A stretch of DNA of 64,000 nucleotides from Microbacterium sp. VKM Ac-2923 (GTDB lineage Bacteria > Actinomycetota > Actinomycetes > Actinomycetales > Microbacteriaceae), in contig NZ_JALGRP010000007.1 of the NCBI RefSeq assembly GCF_022815605.1, forward strand, positions 132,482 to 196,481, written 5' to 3'. Made by a program: the position numbers and the translations under genes. Below the pieces are notes generated by a model. The model saw only the letters and a list, made by a program, of their open reading frames with translations. It made no database searches and was not told where the DNA came from. Below are positions 29,384 to 38,129 of the stretch, one piece after another (position 1 is the first letter of the stretch; every line of letters begins with the position of its first letter).

Positions 29384-30497
29384 GATATGGGGTACTTATG
29401 CGCGCGTAAGTGAAGCCGTGCCCCGAGATGCCGATGACATGCCTGTCGCCCGCATCAGTACGCTCCTTGAGGCAGAGGGCCGCACGACCGGCAATCCCGT
29501 TCGTCTGCCGGAGAACTCGGGGATTGCCTTCATCGGGTGCTACGCGCTCGGCATGGGGTTTGTGGTCGAACCGGAGGAGGCGCAAGAGTGGATTGCCGCC
29601 GATGCCCGCAACGCTGAGGTGCTGTTCCCGTACCTCAACGGTGAAGACCTGAATCAACGCCCGGATGCGACCGCCTCTCGTTGGGTCATCGACTTCAACG
29701 ACTGGTCCGAGGATCGGGCGCGCTCCTTCGAATCGCCGTACGAACGTCTGGTCGAGCGTGTCAAGGGTGAGCGTCAGCGCAAGAAGCCGGATGGCGAGTA
29801 CGCGCTCCGCAAGCCGCTCCCCGAGCGCTGGTGGCAATACGCAGAGAAGCGTCCTGCGCTGCGCAAGGCGATTGCGGAGTTGTCTGAAGTGTTGGTCATC
29901 GCGCGTGTCAGCAAGACGGTCATGCCGCTCCGTGTCCCAACCGGTCAGGTGTTCCACGAGAAGGTAGTCGTTTTCGCCACCGACTCATATCCGACGCAGA
30001 CGATTCTCTCTTCGAGTCTTCATCAATTGTGGGCGATCAAGTACGGCACCACACTTCGAAGCGATGCAACCTACACGCCCGACCTTGTTTTTGGATCTCT
30101 TCCTAGACCTGAGTCGACGGTCCGGCTAACAGAAGTGGGAGTGGCCCTGGACCTTGAGCGCCGCGAGATCATGAACCGCCGTGGAGTTGGCGCGACGAAG
30201 CTCTACGGCATGGTCAATGACGACACTCTTCGCGGCGATCGCGATATTGCGCGCATGCGCGAGCTTCAGGTCGCGATCGATGAGGCCGTCGTGTTCGCAT
30301 ACGGCTGGACCGACCTCGATCTCGACCATGGGTTCAACGAGTACCGGCAAGCTACTCGATGGACCGTCTGTCCTCGAGCACGCGTGGAACTGCTCGACCG
30401 GCTTCTTGAGGAGAACCGCCGTCGTGCCCTCAACCAGCAGGTACCCGGGGAAGTAGCAGACCGCGGCCCGGGGAACGAGATCACGCTGATTGACTGA
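29206..30497 (+). CDS. silent alternative 3' end (target-recognition part) of drmMI
   Basis: An open frame of 430 codons with no start codon context, ribosome site or promoter. It begins within the inverted repeat and reads to a TGA at 30495-30497. Its first 59 codons are those of DrmMI. After that it is a diverged homologue of the DrmMI C-terminus, sharing LLEAEGRT, EPEEAQEWIAADARNAEVLF, PYLNGEDLN and the ELLDRLLE ending but differing in the intervening specificity region. It points towards drmMI, and the two stops are only 8 bases apart. After inversion between the repeats it would be fused in frame to the drmMI 5' part, giving a 1356-residue enzyme. In this orientation it should not be expressed as a methyltransferase. 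Confidence 0.9.
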
Positions 30498-30505
30498 CGA
30501 ACGGG

Positions 30506-33500
30506 TCAATCAAACAACGTGTCATGCGGCTCTGCCGATGCTTCGGCGCCGACGCTCGCCGTCTCTCTTGTCGAGGCCGCTCGTGAGTGATTCAACTCGA
30601 GGAGCCGGTCGAGGAGTTCGATTCGAGCCGCAGGGTCAGGACTCCAGCGCCGAACCTGCCGGTACGAATAGAATCCGTGCCGAAGCGGGAGATCCCATCC
30701 ATACGCTTCGGCGGTTGCGTAATCGATCTCTACCTGAAGTTCCCGGATCCTCTCAACATCGGCATCTACGGTGCCAGGATCATTCACGAGGTTGTACAGC
30801 TTCGTCAGGCCAAGTCCACGCCTCATCATGATCTCACGACGCTCATGTTCAAGAGCTAGGCCAGCGTCGCGCAGTCGCTTGGTCAGCGCGGGCACGGGGA
30901 ATGTGAGGAATACATCCGACGGCGAGTAGCTGAGATCATTCTTCATCGCGCCCGAATACTTGCGTGCCCAGAAGTAGTGCAGCGTGGAGGACAGCAACGC
31001 CAATAGCGCGCGACTATCAGACGCGAATACGACTATCTTGTGGCTTGGGACCACCCCGCGGGGGATGAGCATCGGCTGCGCAGTGTTGCTGACCTGCGCG
31101 AGGACCAACACTTCAGACAACTCCGCGATGGCATGGCGCATCGCGGGCCGAGTTCGCAAAAATTGCCACCACGGCGCGCTCGACACCGCCTTCGGCTTCC
31201 TCGCACGCTCGGGCTTGACCTCATCCCTCAACCGAGCGAAGGGCAGTGGATAACCGGCGGCCTCAGCCTCCGGCCGATCATTGAAGTCGATGACCCACCG
31301 CGAGGCGGAAGCGTCCGCGCGCGAGTTCAGGTCTTCACCGTTGAGGTACGGGAACAGCACCTCAGCGTTGCGGGCATCGGCGGCAATCCACTCTTGCGCT
31401 TCCTCCGGCTCCAGTACGAAGCCCATCCCCAGGACGATGCAACCCTGGAACGCAACCCCAACGTTCTCTGGCAATCGCACGGGGTGGCCCTCGGTCCGGC
31501 CTTCGGCTTCGAGCAACGTGCTGACGCGTCCGACGACCACTTCATCGGCGAATCGCGGTGACCCCTCGACTACTAGACCAAGGGTCCCCCAGACGGCTGC
31601 GTACTCGAGGTTCGCACTCGCCGCCGGCCACGACCGACTCTGGATCGCCCGAGTGATCGTGAATCCGTTGGCAACCATCGCGTCCAGCCCCACCTCGCGC
31701 GAGTCCCCCTGCGCGACCGTGTTCGTCGCAATCAGACCCAGCGTGCCGTTCGTCTGCAAGAGCGAGGTCGCACGCAGGAAGAAGTAGGCGACAAGGTCGG
31801 CGCTGCCGCGGCGTCCCTGTGCCAGCACGTTAACGAACCAGTCGCGGACGTTGGTTCCCATTGCGCCGGTGAGCTTCTGGCCACCAAGAAAAGGTGGGTT
31901 GCCGATGATGGCGTCGAAGCCTCCGTGATCGACCATGACGTCGGCGGCCTCGATAATCCAGTGGAGCGGCTGCCAGCGGGTGTAGTCGGTCTCGACAGTC
32001 GGCGTGAGTCCTTGATCGATTTTGGACTGCAGCCAGGTGGGGTCGGCTTCACCTCCCGCTCCGGGGTATGCCGTGCGCGCCGCCTCACGTAGATCTTCAT
32101 AGGCGGCGTCGAGGGCGCGGCCTGGCTTGCCACCGAGTGCCAGCCCAGTGGCGACAACCCCGTCGGCAAGCTTGCGGAGGTCGGCCGTCACTGAATGGAG
32201 CTGGGCGAGCTGCCGCCGCTTGGCAGCCGCCGATCGCGCTGGGCTGTCGGCCGGCTCGACCGGGGACGCGAGGCCTTCCCGGAGCTCGACCGCGCGCTTG
32301 ACGATCGAGTCGGTGTCGACCTGGAAAATATCGAGCATGCCCTGCTGGCGATTCGACCTTTCCGGGTCAATGTGCATGGCCCGAAGTTGCGCGAGGTCGG
32401 TGAGGCCGAGCAGAGAGTTGCCAAGGAACACCTTGTCGTCAACGAAGGAGAACGGCAGGTCGCGGTCGAGGGAGACGAGCCAAAGCGAGAGCTTGCACAT
32501 CTCGATGGCCATGTCGTTGATGTCTGCGCCGTAGAGGCACTTGGCAACGATCTCGCGGATCGCGAGGGTGCGCAGGTCCTTGCGGCCCGCCCATGCGGGG
32601 TTGTCTGCGACCCAGGTCTCGACGAGGCGGTCCGCGAGGAAACGTGCGGCTGCCACGAGGAATGCTCCTGAGCCGCAGGCGATGTCTGCGACCTTGAGGT
32701 TGAGGATGTCGGCCGGTGACTTCAGCTTCCACTCGTCGCGGTTGGCGGTCTGGTGCGGGCCGGGAGCATAGACGAGGGGTTCGAGGGTGTATTTGACGAC
32801 GTCTTCTGCCAGGGACCTGGGCGTGTAGTGCGCGCCGGCGTTCTTGCGCGAAGGCGTCTCTTTGACCAGGAGCGCACCTTCAAGGACGACGAAGGGGCGG
32901 TTGCGCAGGTCAAGGCGGACTAGGCCCAGCCAGGGCTTAACACGCTCGCGAAGGTCCAGGTCGTCGCCAACGGCCTGCGTGAGGGCGCTGACGATGCTCG
33001 GGTCGACTGCGGAGTCGATGGCCTTCGCGATGGCGGCCTCGGAGGAAGGCTTCGCGGAGGGCTGGTCGGCCTCGATCCAGGCGCGGATGGCCTTGGCGAG
33101 CTTCTTGCGGTCGCTGTTTGCGTTGGCGAGTTCCTCCAGCTTCTCCAGTGGGACTTCGGGCTCCTCTCCGCGAGTGCCGAGGATGCCAAGCACGACTTCG
33201 GGGGCGACTGTCGCCGTGTAGCCGAGCAGGCCCTCGTACATGTATCCGATCTGCTCCACGTCGATGTCGCGGAACGAGATGCGTCGGGCCTCGCCCTTGA
33301 TCTCGGCATGCTGCACGGCCCGGAGGACGTGCAGCATGACGCGGTCTGAGACGGTCACGCCCAGGGGGCCTACGTCGCTCGTCGCGGTCAGGAACGGGAA
33401 TCGAGCCGGGTCGAACAGCGAGCCACCGTACGCGGGCATGCGCAGGTTCTCGAAGGTCGCGCCGCGGTAGAGGGCGTTGCTGGTAGCCAGCAGCCGGTGC

Positions 33501-34552
33501 CAGGCGAGCGAGGTGGCGTCGAGGGCTTCTTCGCTCTCTGCAGACTCGCGGGCGACGAGCTGGGCGAGTTCGCGGGCGATGCCGTAGCCCTGGTCGAACA
33601 GCTCGCCCTGCGGCAACAGCCCTCGCTCTTCCGCGAAGAGCAGGAAAACCACGCGCATCATCACGGTGACGGCGGCCTCGTAGCTGTCGTGCGCGCGGTC
33701 CGGGAGAGGGTCCGGCAGACCGCGCCGCTTCGCATCGGCCGCCGACTCGGAGAAGGACTGGATGAGCAACTCCACCGCGCGGCGCACCTGGGCACCCAAC
33801 GCCTCGGTGATCTCCTCGGCGGCTGCGACCGATTCCGCGAAGAGCACGGGGAGCCGCTCGGCGGGCTCACCTCCGATGAGATATTGGCGTCCGACCAGGG
33901 CCAGGAACGCATCGCGGGTGCGCGGTTCCTCGGTCCACGTGAGCGCATCGACGATGCCGGAGGCTGCCATCGCGCTCTCGCGTGCGCAGACGAGCCCCCA
34001 CCATCGGCCGTCGGTGACGATTCCGATTGGCACCCTGCTCTCGCGCAGCATCGCCTCGACGCGATCAACGGGGTTGGCCGCCCACAGGTCGCCCGGCACT
34101 TCGCGGAGCGAGTCGACCGGGTCGATAACGTGCACGATCGCGCCGATCCTGTCATCTCCATTGAGGGAAGCTTGCGCGCGGACGGTTACCGCACGGTTTG
34201 GCGACTGCGCGGCGACGCCGGGGACGTCACCCCAGGTGAGCGACTCGGCCCAACCTGCGACGTCGCGCAGCACGGTCTCGACCCACTTGTCGCGGGCCGA
34301 GCGGTAGGCGTCCAGCGCAGTGTCGGATCCGTGGCTGCGGTCGTAGCGCTCCCAGGCGGACTCGAAATCCTTGCGAGCGTCGGAAAGGGAAGACTTGCGA
34401 GCCTTGGCGAGCTGCGGCATCCCTTCGGGCCAGACGCGCTTGAGCGGTGGGATGGCAAGGAACGGGCCCTCGATGTCGACGAGTTCGAGCCAGGCGCGGT
34501 GCAGGTCCGCGGCGCTCTTGGCGGGTCGGTTGCGTACGGATGGGCGCGCCAT
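30506..34552 (-). CDS. drmMI: DISARM adenine methyltransferase DrmMI (class 1), expressed allele
   Basis: A 1348-residue N6-adenine methyltransferase of the large single-chain type. Motif I DIACGSGAFLVAAARFLADR lies at about residue 621 and motif IV IIGNPPFLGGQ near 885. The C-terminal about 460 residues are the target-recognition region. It marks host DNA so that DISARM ignores it. ATG at 34552 overlaps the drmD stop (TGATG), favouring it over a GTG at 34564. From 31773 downstream the gene lies in the inverted repeat and then in the segment that can be exchanged with the silent cassette at 29206-30497. Where classic class 1 DISARM continues straight into drmA, here the cassette and a recombinase gene intervene. 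Confidence 0.95.
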   Translation of the reverse strand: MARPSVRNRPAKSAADLHRAWLELVDIEGPFLAIPPLKRVWPEGMPQLAKARKSSLSDARKDFESAWERYDRSHGSDTALDAYRSARDKWVETVLRDVAGWAESLTWGDVPGVAAQSPNRAVTVRAQASLNGDDRIGAIVHVIDPVDSLREVPGDLWAANPVDRVEAMLRESRVPIGIVTDGRWWGLVCARESAMAASGIVDALTWTEEPRTRDAFLALVGRQYLIGGEPAERLPVLFAESVAAAEEITEALGAQVRRAVELLIQSFSESAADAKRRGLPDPLPDRAHDSYEAAVTVMMRVVFLLFAEERGLLPQGELFDQGYGIARELAQLVARESAESEEALDATSLAWHRLLATSNALYRGATFENLRMPAYGGSLFDPARFPFLTATSDVGPLGVTVSDRVMLHVLRAVQHAEIKGEARRISFRDIDVEQIGYMYEGLLGYTATVAPEVVLGILGTRGEEPEVPLEKLEELANANSDRKKLAKAIRAWIEADQPSAKPSSEAAIAKAIDSAVDPSIVSALTQAVGDDLDLRERVKPWLGLVRLDLRNRPFVVLEGALLVKETPSRKNAGAHYTPRSLAEDVVKYTLEPLVYAPGPHQTANRDEWKLKSPADILNLKVADIACGSGAFLVAAARFLADRLVETWVADNPAWAGRKDLRTLAIREIVAKCLYGADINDMAIEMCKLSLWLVSLDRDLPFSFVDDKVFLGNSLLGLTDLAQLRAMHIDPERSNRQQGMLDIFQVDTDSIVKRAVELREGLASPVEPADSPARSAAAKRRQLAQLHSVTADLRKLADGVVATGLALGGKPGRALDAAYEDLREAARTAYPGAGGEADPTWLQSKIDQGLTPTVETDYTRWQPLHWIIEAADVMVDHGGFDAIIGNPPFLGGQKLTGAMGTNVRDWFVNVLAQGRRGSADLVAYFFLRATSLLQTNGTLGLIATNTVAQGDSREVGLDAMVANGFTITRAIQSRSWPAASANLEYAAVWGTLGLVVEGSPRFADEVVVGRVSTLLEAEGRTEGHPVRLPENVGVAFQGCIVLGMGFVLEPEEAQEWIAADARNAEVLFPYLNGEDLNSRADASASRWVIDFNDRPEAEAAGYPLPFARLRDEVKPERARKPKAVSSAPWWQFLRTRPAMRHAIAELSEVLVLAQVSNTAQPMLIPRGVVPSHKIVVFASDSRALLALLSSTLHYFWARKYSGAMKNDLSYSPSDVFLTFPVPALTKRLRDAGLALEHERREIMMRRGLGLTKLYNLVNDPGTVDADVERIRELQVEIDYATAEAYGWDLPLRHGFYSYRQVRRWSPDPAARIELLDRLLELNHSRAASTRETASVGAEASAEPHDTLFD
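31596..31773. repeat. right arm of 178-bp inverted repeat in drmMI
   Basis: Reverse complement of 29206-29383 with 177 of 178 bases identical. It lies within the expressed drmMI gene, just after motif IV, at the boundary between the catalytic and target-recognition parts. Together the arms enclose 29384-31595, which contains both alternative 3' ends tail to tail. Confidence 0.95.
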
Positions 34553-37500
34553 CAGTCGCGCCACCCGTCTGCGTCGTTCCGGGTGAGCGCGAAGACCACA
34601 GCTGCGGCGGTCGTGTGGGGTTTCACGTCGGCGTACCTGTCCTTGATCGCAGTGATCTCGCGAGCCTCTTCGTCATCGAGCTCGTCGAGGCGGCGCTGCA
34701 TAGCTTCCCGGTCGCGTCGCCACTGGCGCTCCTGGTCGGCGTCGGTGAAAAGCTGGCCTTGCGCTTCGGTCTCCTCGGCGCGCAGCCGCACGAGGGAGTC
34801 GCGGAGGTTTCCCCGGAACGCGGCGAAGATCTCCCGTGCGCGTTGCACGTCGGCGGCCTCGCGTCGCTGAAGCTGCTCGGTCACCTGGGCCTGCTTCCGT
34901 TCCGCGCGCGCTCGCATGGATTCCTCCAAACGAAGGCGGAGCGGCGCGTCGGGCACATTCCACAGGTCGCAGAGCTGGTCACGCACGCGGTCGTCGGCGA
35001 GGGCGAGATCTTCCTGGTCGAGCGCGGTATCGAGTGAGGCCTCCGCTCGTTCCTCGGCCATCGCGCGTCGACCGTGGAGGCGGACACCGGCGAGGAACAC
35101 CTCTTCGTGGAGTCGGACGCCGCCGCGGCCGACGAGCACCATGCGCGTTACGGCAGCGACGAAGGACTCCTCGAGGTCATCGACAACGACCGCGGTCACA
35201 CGGCGCAGCGTGGAGTCGGTGCTCCACAAGGAGCGCCGCAGCAGACGCTGCGCCTTCTGAACGATCGGATGCCCGAGGTGCACGTACACAAGATCCGCTC
35301 GGCCGTCGGCAGCGTCAGGGTCGAAGGTGATCGGCCGAAGCACACCCGGGTCGAGTCGGGTGTCGAGGCCGCGCAGCGTGTCACGCCATCCGGCGGTGAG
35401 GCTCGGGATGGTGAAGACCTCGGCTTCGGTGTCCTGCGCGAAGTCATAGTTCGGTACGAGCGGCGACTGGTGGTTGATTCGCAGTGCGGTATCGACGACG
35501 CGGCGCAGGTTCGCTGGATCGAGGTGCATCTCGGTCCGGGACGCGTCGTAGCCCTGCTCCAGCTGCGTCAGGCGGGCGTTGAGTTCCATGCCACCTGCCA
35601 GCGCTTGGTTGATCACCTCGTTGGTGTCCACGCCTTTCAATGTCGCCTTCGTCGCGCCGCGCCTGCCGAAGTGGCCCTGGACCTCAGCGCCGACAACCTG
35701 GTTCACTGAGCCGAGGTCGTACTCCACCTGGGCGATCTTACGAGCGATGATCTCCATGAACCTCAGGTCCGAATCGTAGGTCGAGGACTCCTGTTCGGGC
35801 ACGAAGTGGTAGACCTCGGGCTGCTGAGTCTGGCCGTAGCGGTCGATGCGTCCGATGCGCTGTTCTAGACGCGACGGGTTGAAGGGGATGTCGAAGTTCA
35901 CCAGCCGGTGACAGTAGGTCTGCAGGTCGATGCCCTCGCCTGCGGCGTCAGTGGCGAGTAGCACTCGCACCTGTTCTTTGGACGGGTCGGCGGTGAACCG
36001 AGAGCGGACATACTCGCGCTCCTCAGGTGGGGTCAAGCCCTGGATGACTGCGAGTCGATCTTCGCTGTACCCCTTCTGCCGCAACACGCGAGTGAGCCAC
36101 TCGACGGTGTGGGCGTACTCGGTGAAGACCACGACGCGCTCGTTCGACCAGAGCCTGCCGTCGGGGCGGCAGACGCCATCAAGGAATCTGATCAGCTGGT
36201 CGAGGCGAGAGTCTTCGCGACTCTCATAGCCCAGGCCCCAGTTCGCTAGGGTCTCAAGCTGCCCCGGTTCGGCGGCGCTGAGCGGATCGGACTCCTTGGA
36301 CTCGCGGAGCTTCTCCGACTCGCCCTGCTCCCACAGGCCCTCTTCTTCGTCGGACTGCCCCTCGCCGAAGATGTCGTCGTACTCGTCCTCGGAGAGGCTG
36401 CGACTCGCCTTCGAGGCGAGGTAACTGCTCAGCGTCATCCCGAACGCGAACGGGCTCGAAAGGAAGCGTTTCTTCAACAGCATCGTCACGATGTCGCCGG
36501 TCGGCTTCGTGCCATTCAGTTTCGCGCTCCTCGTCACAACTTCATCGAGCAGGGCAAACATCCGCTGCTCGTCGTCAGCCGGATCGAACGGGATCATGCT
36601 GACCCTGCGCTTCTTGAATCCCTTCCCGGTCAAGTCGGTCTTCAGCCGGCGAACCGTCACGTCCTTGAGCGCAGTCGAGTCGAGGTTCGCGCCACGGGCG
36701 AAGCGACGGGGGTCGATCATCTCCATCAGCGCGGTGAACGACTCGGGGTGGCCGTTGTGCGGCGTCGCACTCAGGAACAGCCGGTGCTCGCACCTCTCGG
36801 CGAGCTGGCGCACCGCGACCGTGCGTTGGGTGTCGACGGCATACCCTCGTCCACCGGCGATCGCCGATGGGCTCGACGGAGCGACATGGTGCGCCTCATC
36901 GACCACCAGGATGTCGAACGCGTACCGACTGCCGGTCTTCGGATTGCTCGCCTGCGCGTACACGTCGCGGAGCAGGCGCTGTGCACGCACCTGGGGCAAC
37001 CACGCCATGCTCACGATTACCCGCGGGAAAATCTGGAACGGGTTCGCCTGAAGCCCGTGCGTGCGGCGGACCTCAGCCATCAGCTCAGAGTTCACGATCG
37101 TGAACTCCAGGCCGAACTTCTCCCGCATCTCGTCCTGCCATTTCAGCGCAAGGCTAGGCGGACACACGATCACCGCAGTGCGGGCACGGTGCCGCAGAAA
37201 CAACTCCTGGATGACAAGACCCGCCTCGATCGTCTTGCCGAGGCCCACGTCGTCAGCGAGCAGCAAGTTCGCACGCGGAGCCCCGAGTGCGCGGCGGAGC
37301 GGTTCAAGCTGATACGCCTCCACGTTCGCGCCGGACCAAAACGGGGCCTGGTAGCGGTTCGGATCCGCGCTCGTGACGGCGCCCCATCGCATCGCGTCGA
37401 TGAATCCGGCAAGAGTCTTCGGTTCATCGAAGCCATCCGTGCGTATCACGTCGGGGAGCCCTTGAGCAGGCGTCACCGTCTGCCCGACCTCCAACTCCCA

Positions 37501-37701
37501 CACGACACTGAGCTGTGCGCCGAGACTCCCCTCATCGAGCGACTGAAGGTCGACGACGTGGCTGAGCTGCGCGACTGCTTCGTCGGCGGGGCTACGCGGT
37601 AGGCCCTGCACCCGGACGCTCGAAACCGCCCATGTGCTCCCGCGGACCTCGACAACCTGTCCTGGGTCAGGAAGCGTGGGCATCGCGGCTTTAGCTGTCA
37701 C
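34552..37701 (-). CDS. drmD: DISARM SNF2-family helicase DrmD
   Basis: A 1049-residue SWI2/SNF2-like ATPase. Walker A is DVGLGKTIEAGLV (about residue 150), followed by VVDEAHHVAP, LFLSATPHNGH, VVFTEYAHT, LLATDAAGEGIDLQ and LEQRIGRIDRYGQ. A long charged helical C-terminus follows. DrmD defines class 1 DISARM. GTG at 37701 with GGGAG at good spacing was chosen; an internal ATG lies at 37683. It is the first gene of the leftward operon, divergent from a GmrSD-type gene, and its stop overlaps the drmMI start. Confidence 0.95.
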   Translation of the reverse strand: MTAKAAMPTLPDPGQVVEVRGSTWAVSSVRVQGLPRSPADEAVAQLSHVVDLQSLDEGSLGAQLSVVWELEVGQTVTPAQGLPDVIRTDGFDEPKTLAGFIDAMRWGAVTSADPNRYQAPFWSGANVEAYQLEPLRRALGAPRANLLLADDVGLGKTIEAGLVIQELFLRHRARTAVIVCPPSLALKWQDEMREKFGLEFTIVNSELMAEVRRTHGLQANPFQIFPRVIVSMAWLPQVRAQRLLRDVYAQASNPKTGSRYAFDILVVDEAHHVAPSSPSAIAGGRGYAVDTQRTVAVRQLAERCEHRLFLSATPHNGHPESFTALMEMIDPRRFARGANLDSTALKDVTVRRLKTDLTGKGFKKRRVSMIPFDPADDEQRMFALLDEVVTRSAKLNGTKPTGDIVTMLLKKRFLSSPFAFGMTLSSYLASKASRSLSEDEYDDIFGEGQSDEEEGLWEQGESEKLRESKESDPLSAAEPGQLETLANWGLGYESREDSRLDQLIRFLDGVCRPDGRLWSNERVVVFTEYAHTVEWLTRVLRQKGYSEDRLAVIQGLTPPEEREYVRSRFTADPSKEQVRVLLATDAAGEGIDLQTYCHRLVNFDIPFNPSRLEQRIGRIDRYGQTQQPEVYHFVPEQESSTYDSDLRFMEIIARKIAQVEYDLGSVNQVVGAEVQGHFGRRGATKATLKGVDTNEVINQALAGGMELNARLTQLEQGYDASRTEMHLDPANLRRVVDTALRINHQSPLVPNYDFAQDTEAEVFTIPSLTAGWRDTLRGLDTRLDPGVLRPITFDPDAADGRADLVYVHLGHPIVQKAQRLLRRSLWSTDSTLRRVTAVVVDDLEESFVAAVTRMVLVGRGGVRLHEEVFLAGVRLHGRRAMAEERAEASLDTALDQEDLALADDRVRDQLCDLWNVPDAPLRLRLEESMRARAERKQAQVTEQLQRREAADVQRAREIFAAFRGNLRDSLVRLRAEETEAQGQLFTDADQERQWRRDREAMQRRLDELDDEEAREITAIKDRYADVKPHTTAAAVVFALTRNDADGWRD

Positions 37702-38129
37702 TGGTGTTGCTCCCGACGGACGTGATCATGGACGGAATGTGCATAGCGCACACGGCTATACGGTCCAACTTTGCCAGCACTGCGGGTGTTCCGGGTGGTC
37801 GGGGGCTTCGGAGTGATCCAGCTGTCCGCTCTTCTGCCTGGTGGGTTGTTGAACCCGACGGGCCGTACGCCGAGAACTTCTCGCTGTTCGAGCGCAAGGC
37901 ATCTCATGGGCTGAGATGTTGGAGTTGTCAGCGGGCGCTTAATCACCTCGACGAGGCAGGGGCCCATCATTCGCTAGGGTCTGCTCTGCTTGTAGCGAGC
38001 GCGCGGGATGGTCGTATGTGCCTTGCGCCACGTGAGGCGCAGTCGTCTCGTGACACCGACCAAGGCTCCGTCTGTTTCGCAAACTTCCTAAGTTCGCGAA
38101 CCTGGCGACTCGTGCGCAAGTATCGGCAC
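37702..38129. other. 428-base divergent promoter region between DISARM and gmrSD-like gene
   Basis: The open frame to the right technically extends back to 37704, but those codons show no family similarity and no ribosome site. The region most likely carries the promoters of drmD (leftward) and of the GmrSD-like gene (rightward). I see no convincing -35/-10 pair by eye. Confidence 0.4.

Noticed and set aside
29220..30497. Independent plus-strand methyltransferase gene
   Set aside because: It has no catalytic motifs I or IV, no start or ribosome site, and its 5' end is a reverse copy of drmMI. It is a silent cassette, not a gene of its own.
27910..30505. Simple transposon or phage insertion between drmMI and drmA
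   Set aside because: A plain insertion would not carry an in-phase, oppositely oriented alternative 3' end bounded by a perfect reverse copy of drmMI codons. I saw no direct target duplication or phage genes.
21406..37701. BREX or Pgl system as an alternative to DISARM
   Set aside because: No PglZ phosphatase, BrxC/PglY ATPase or PglW kinase is present. The DrmD-DrmMI-DrmA-DrmB-DrmC order and the DUF1998 signature fit class 1 DISARM.
37704..38129. 142-codon N-terminal extension of the GmrSD-like protein
   Set aside because: No family similarity and no ribosome site. The conserved DUF262 start begins at ETFKRTPLQL.
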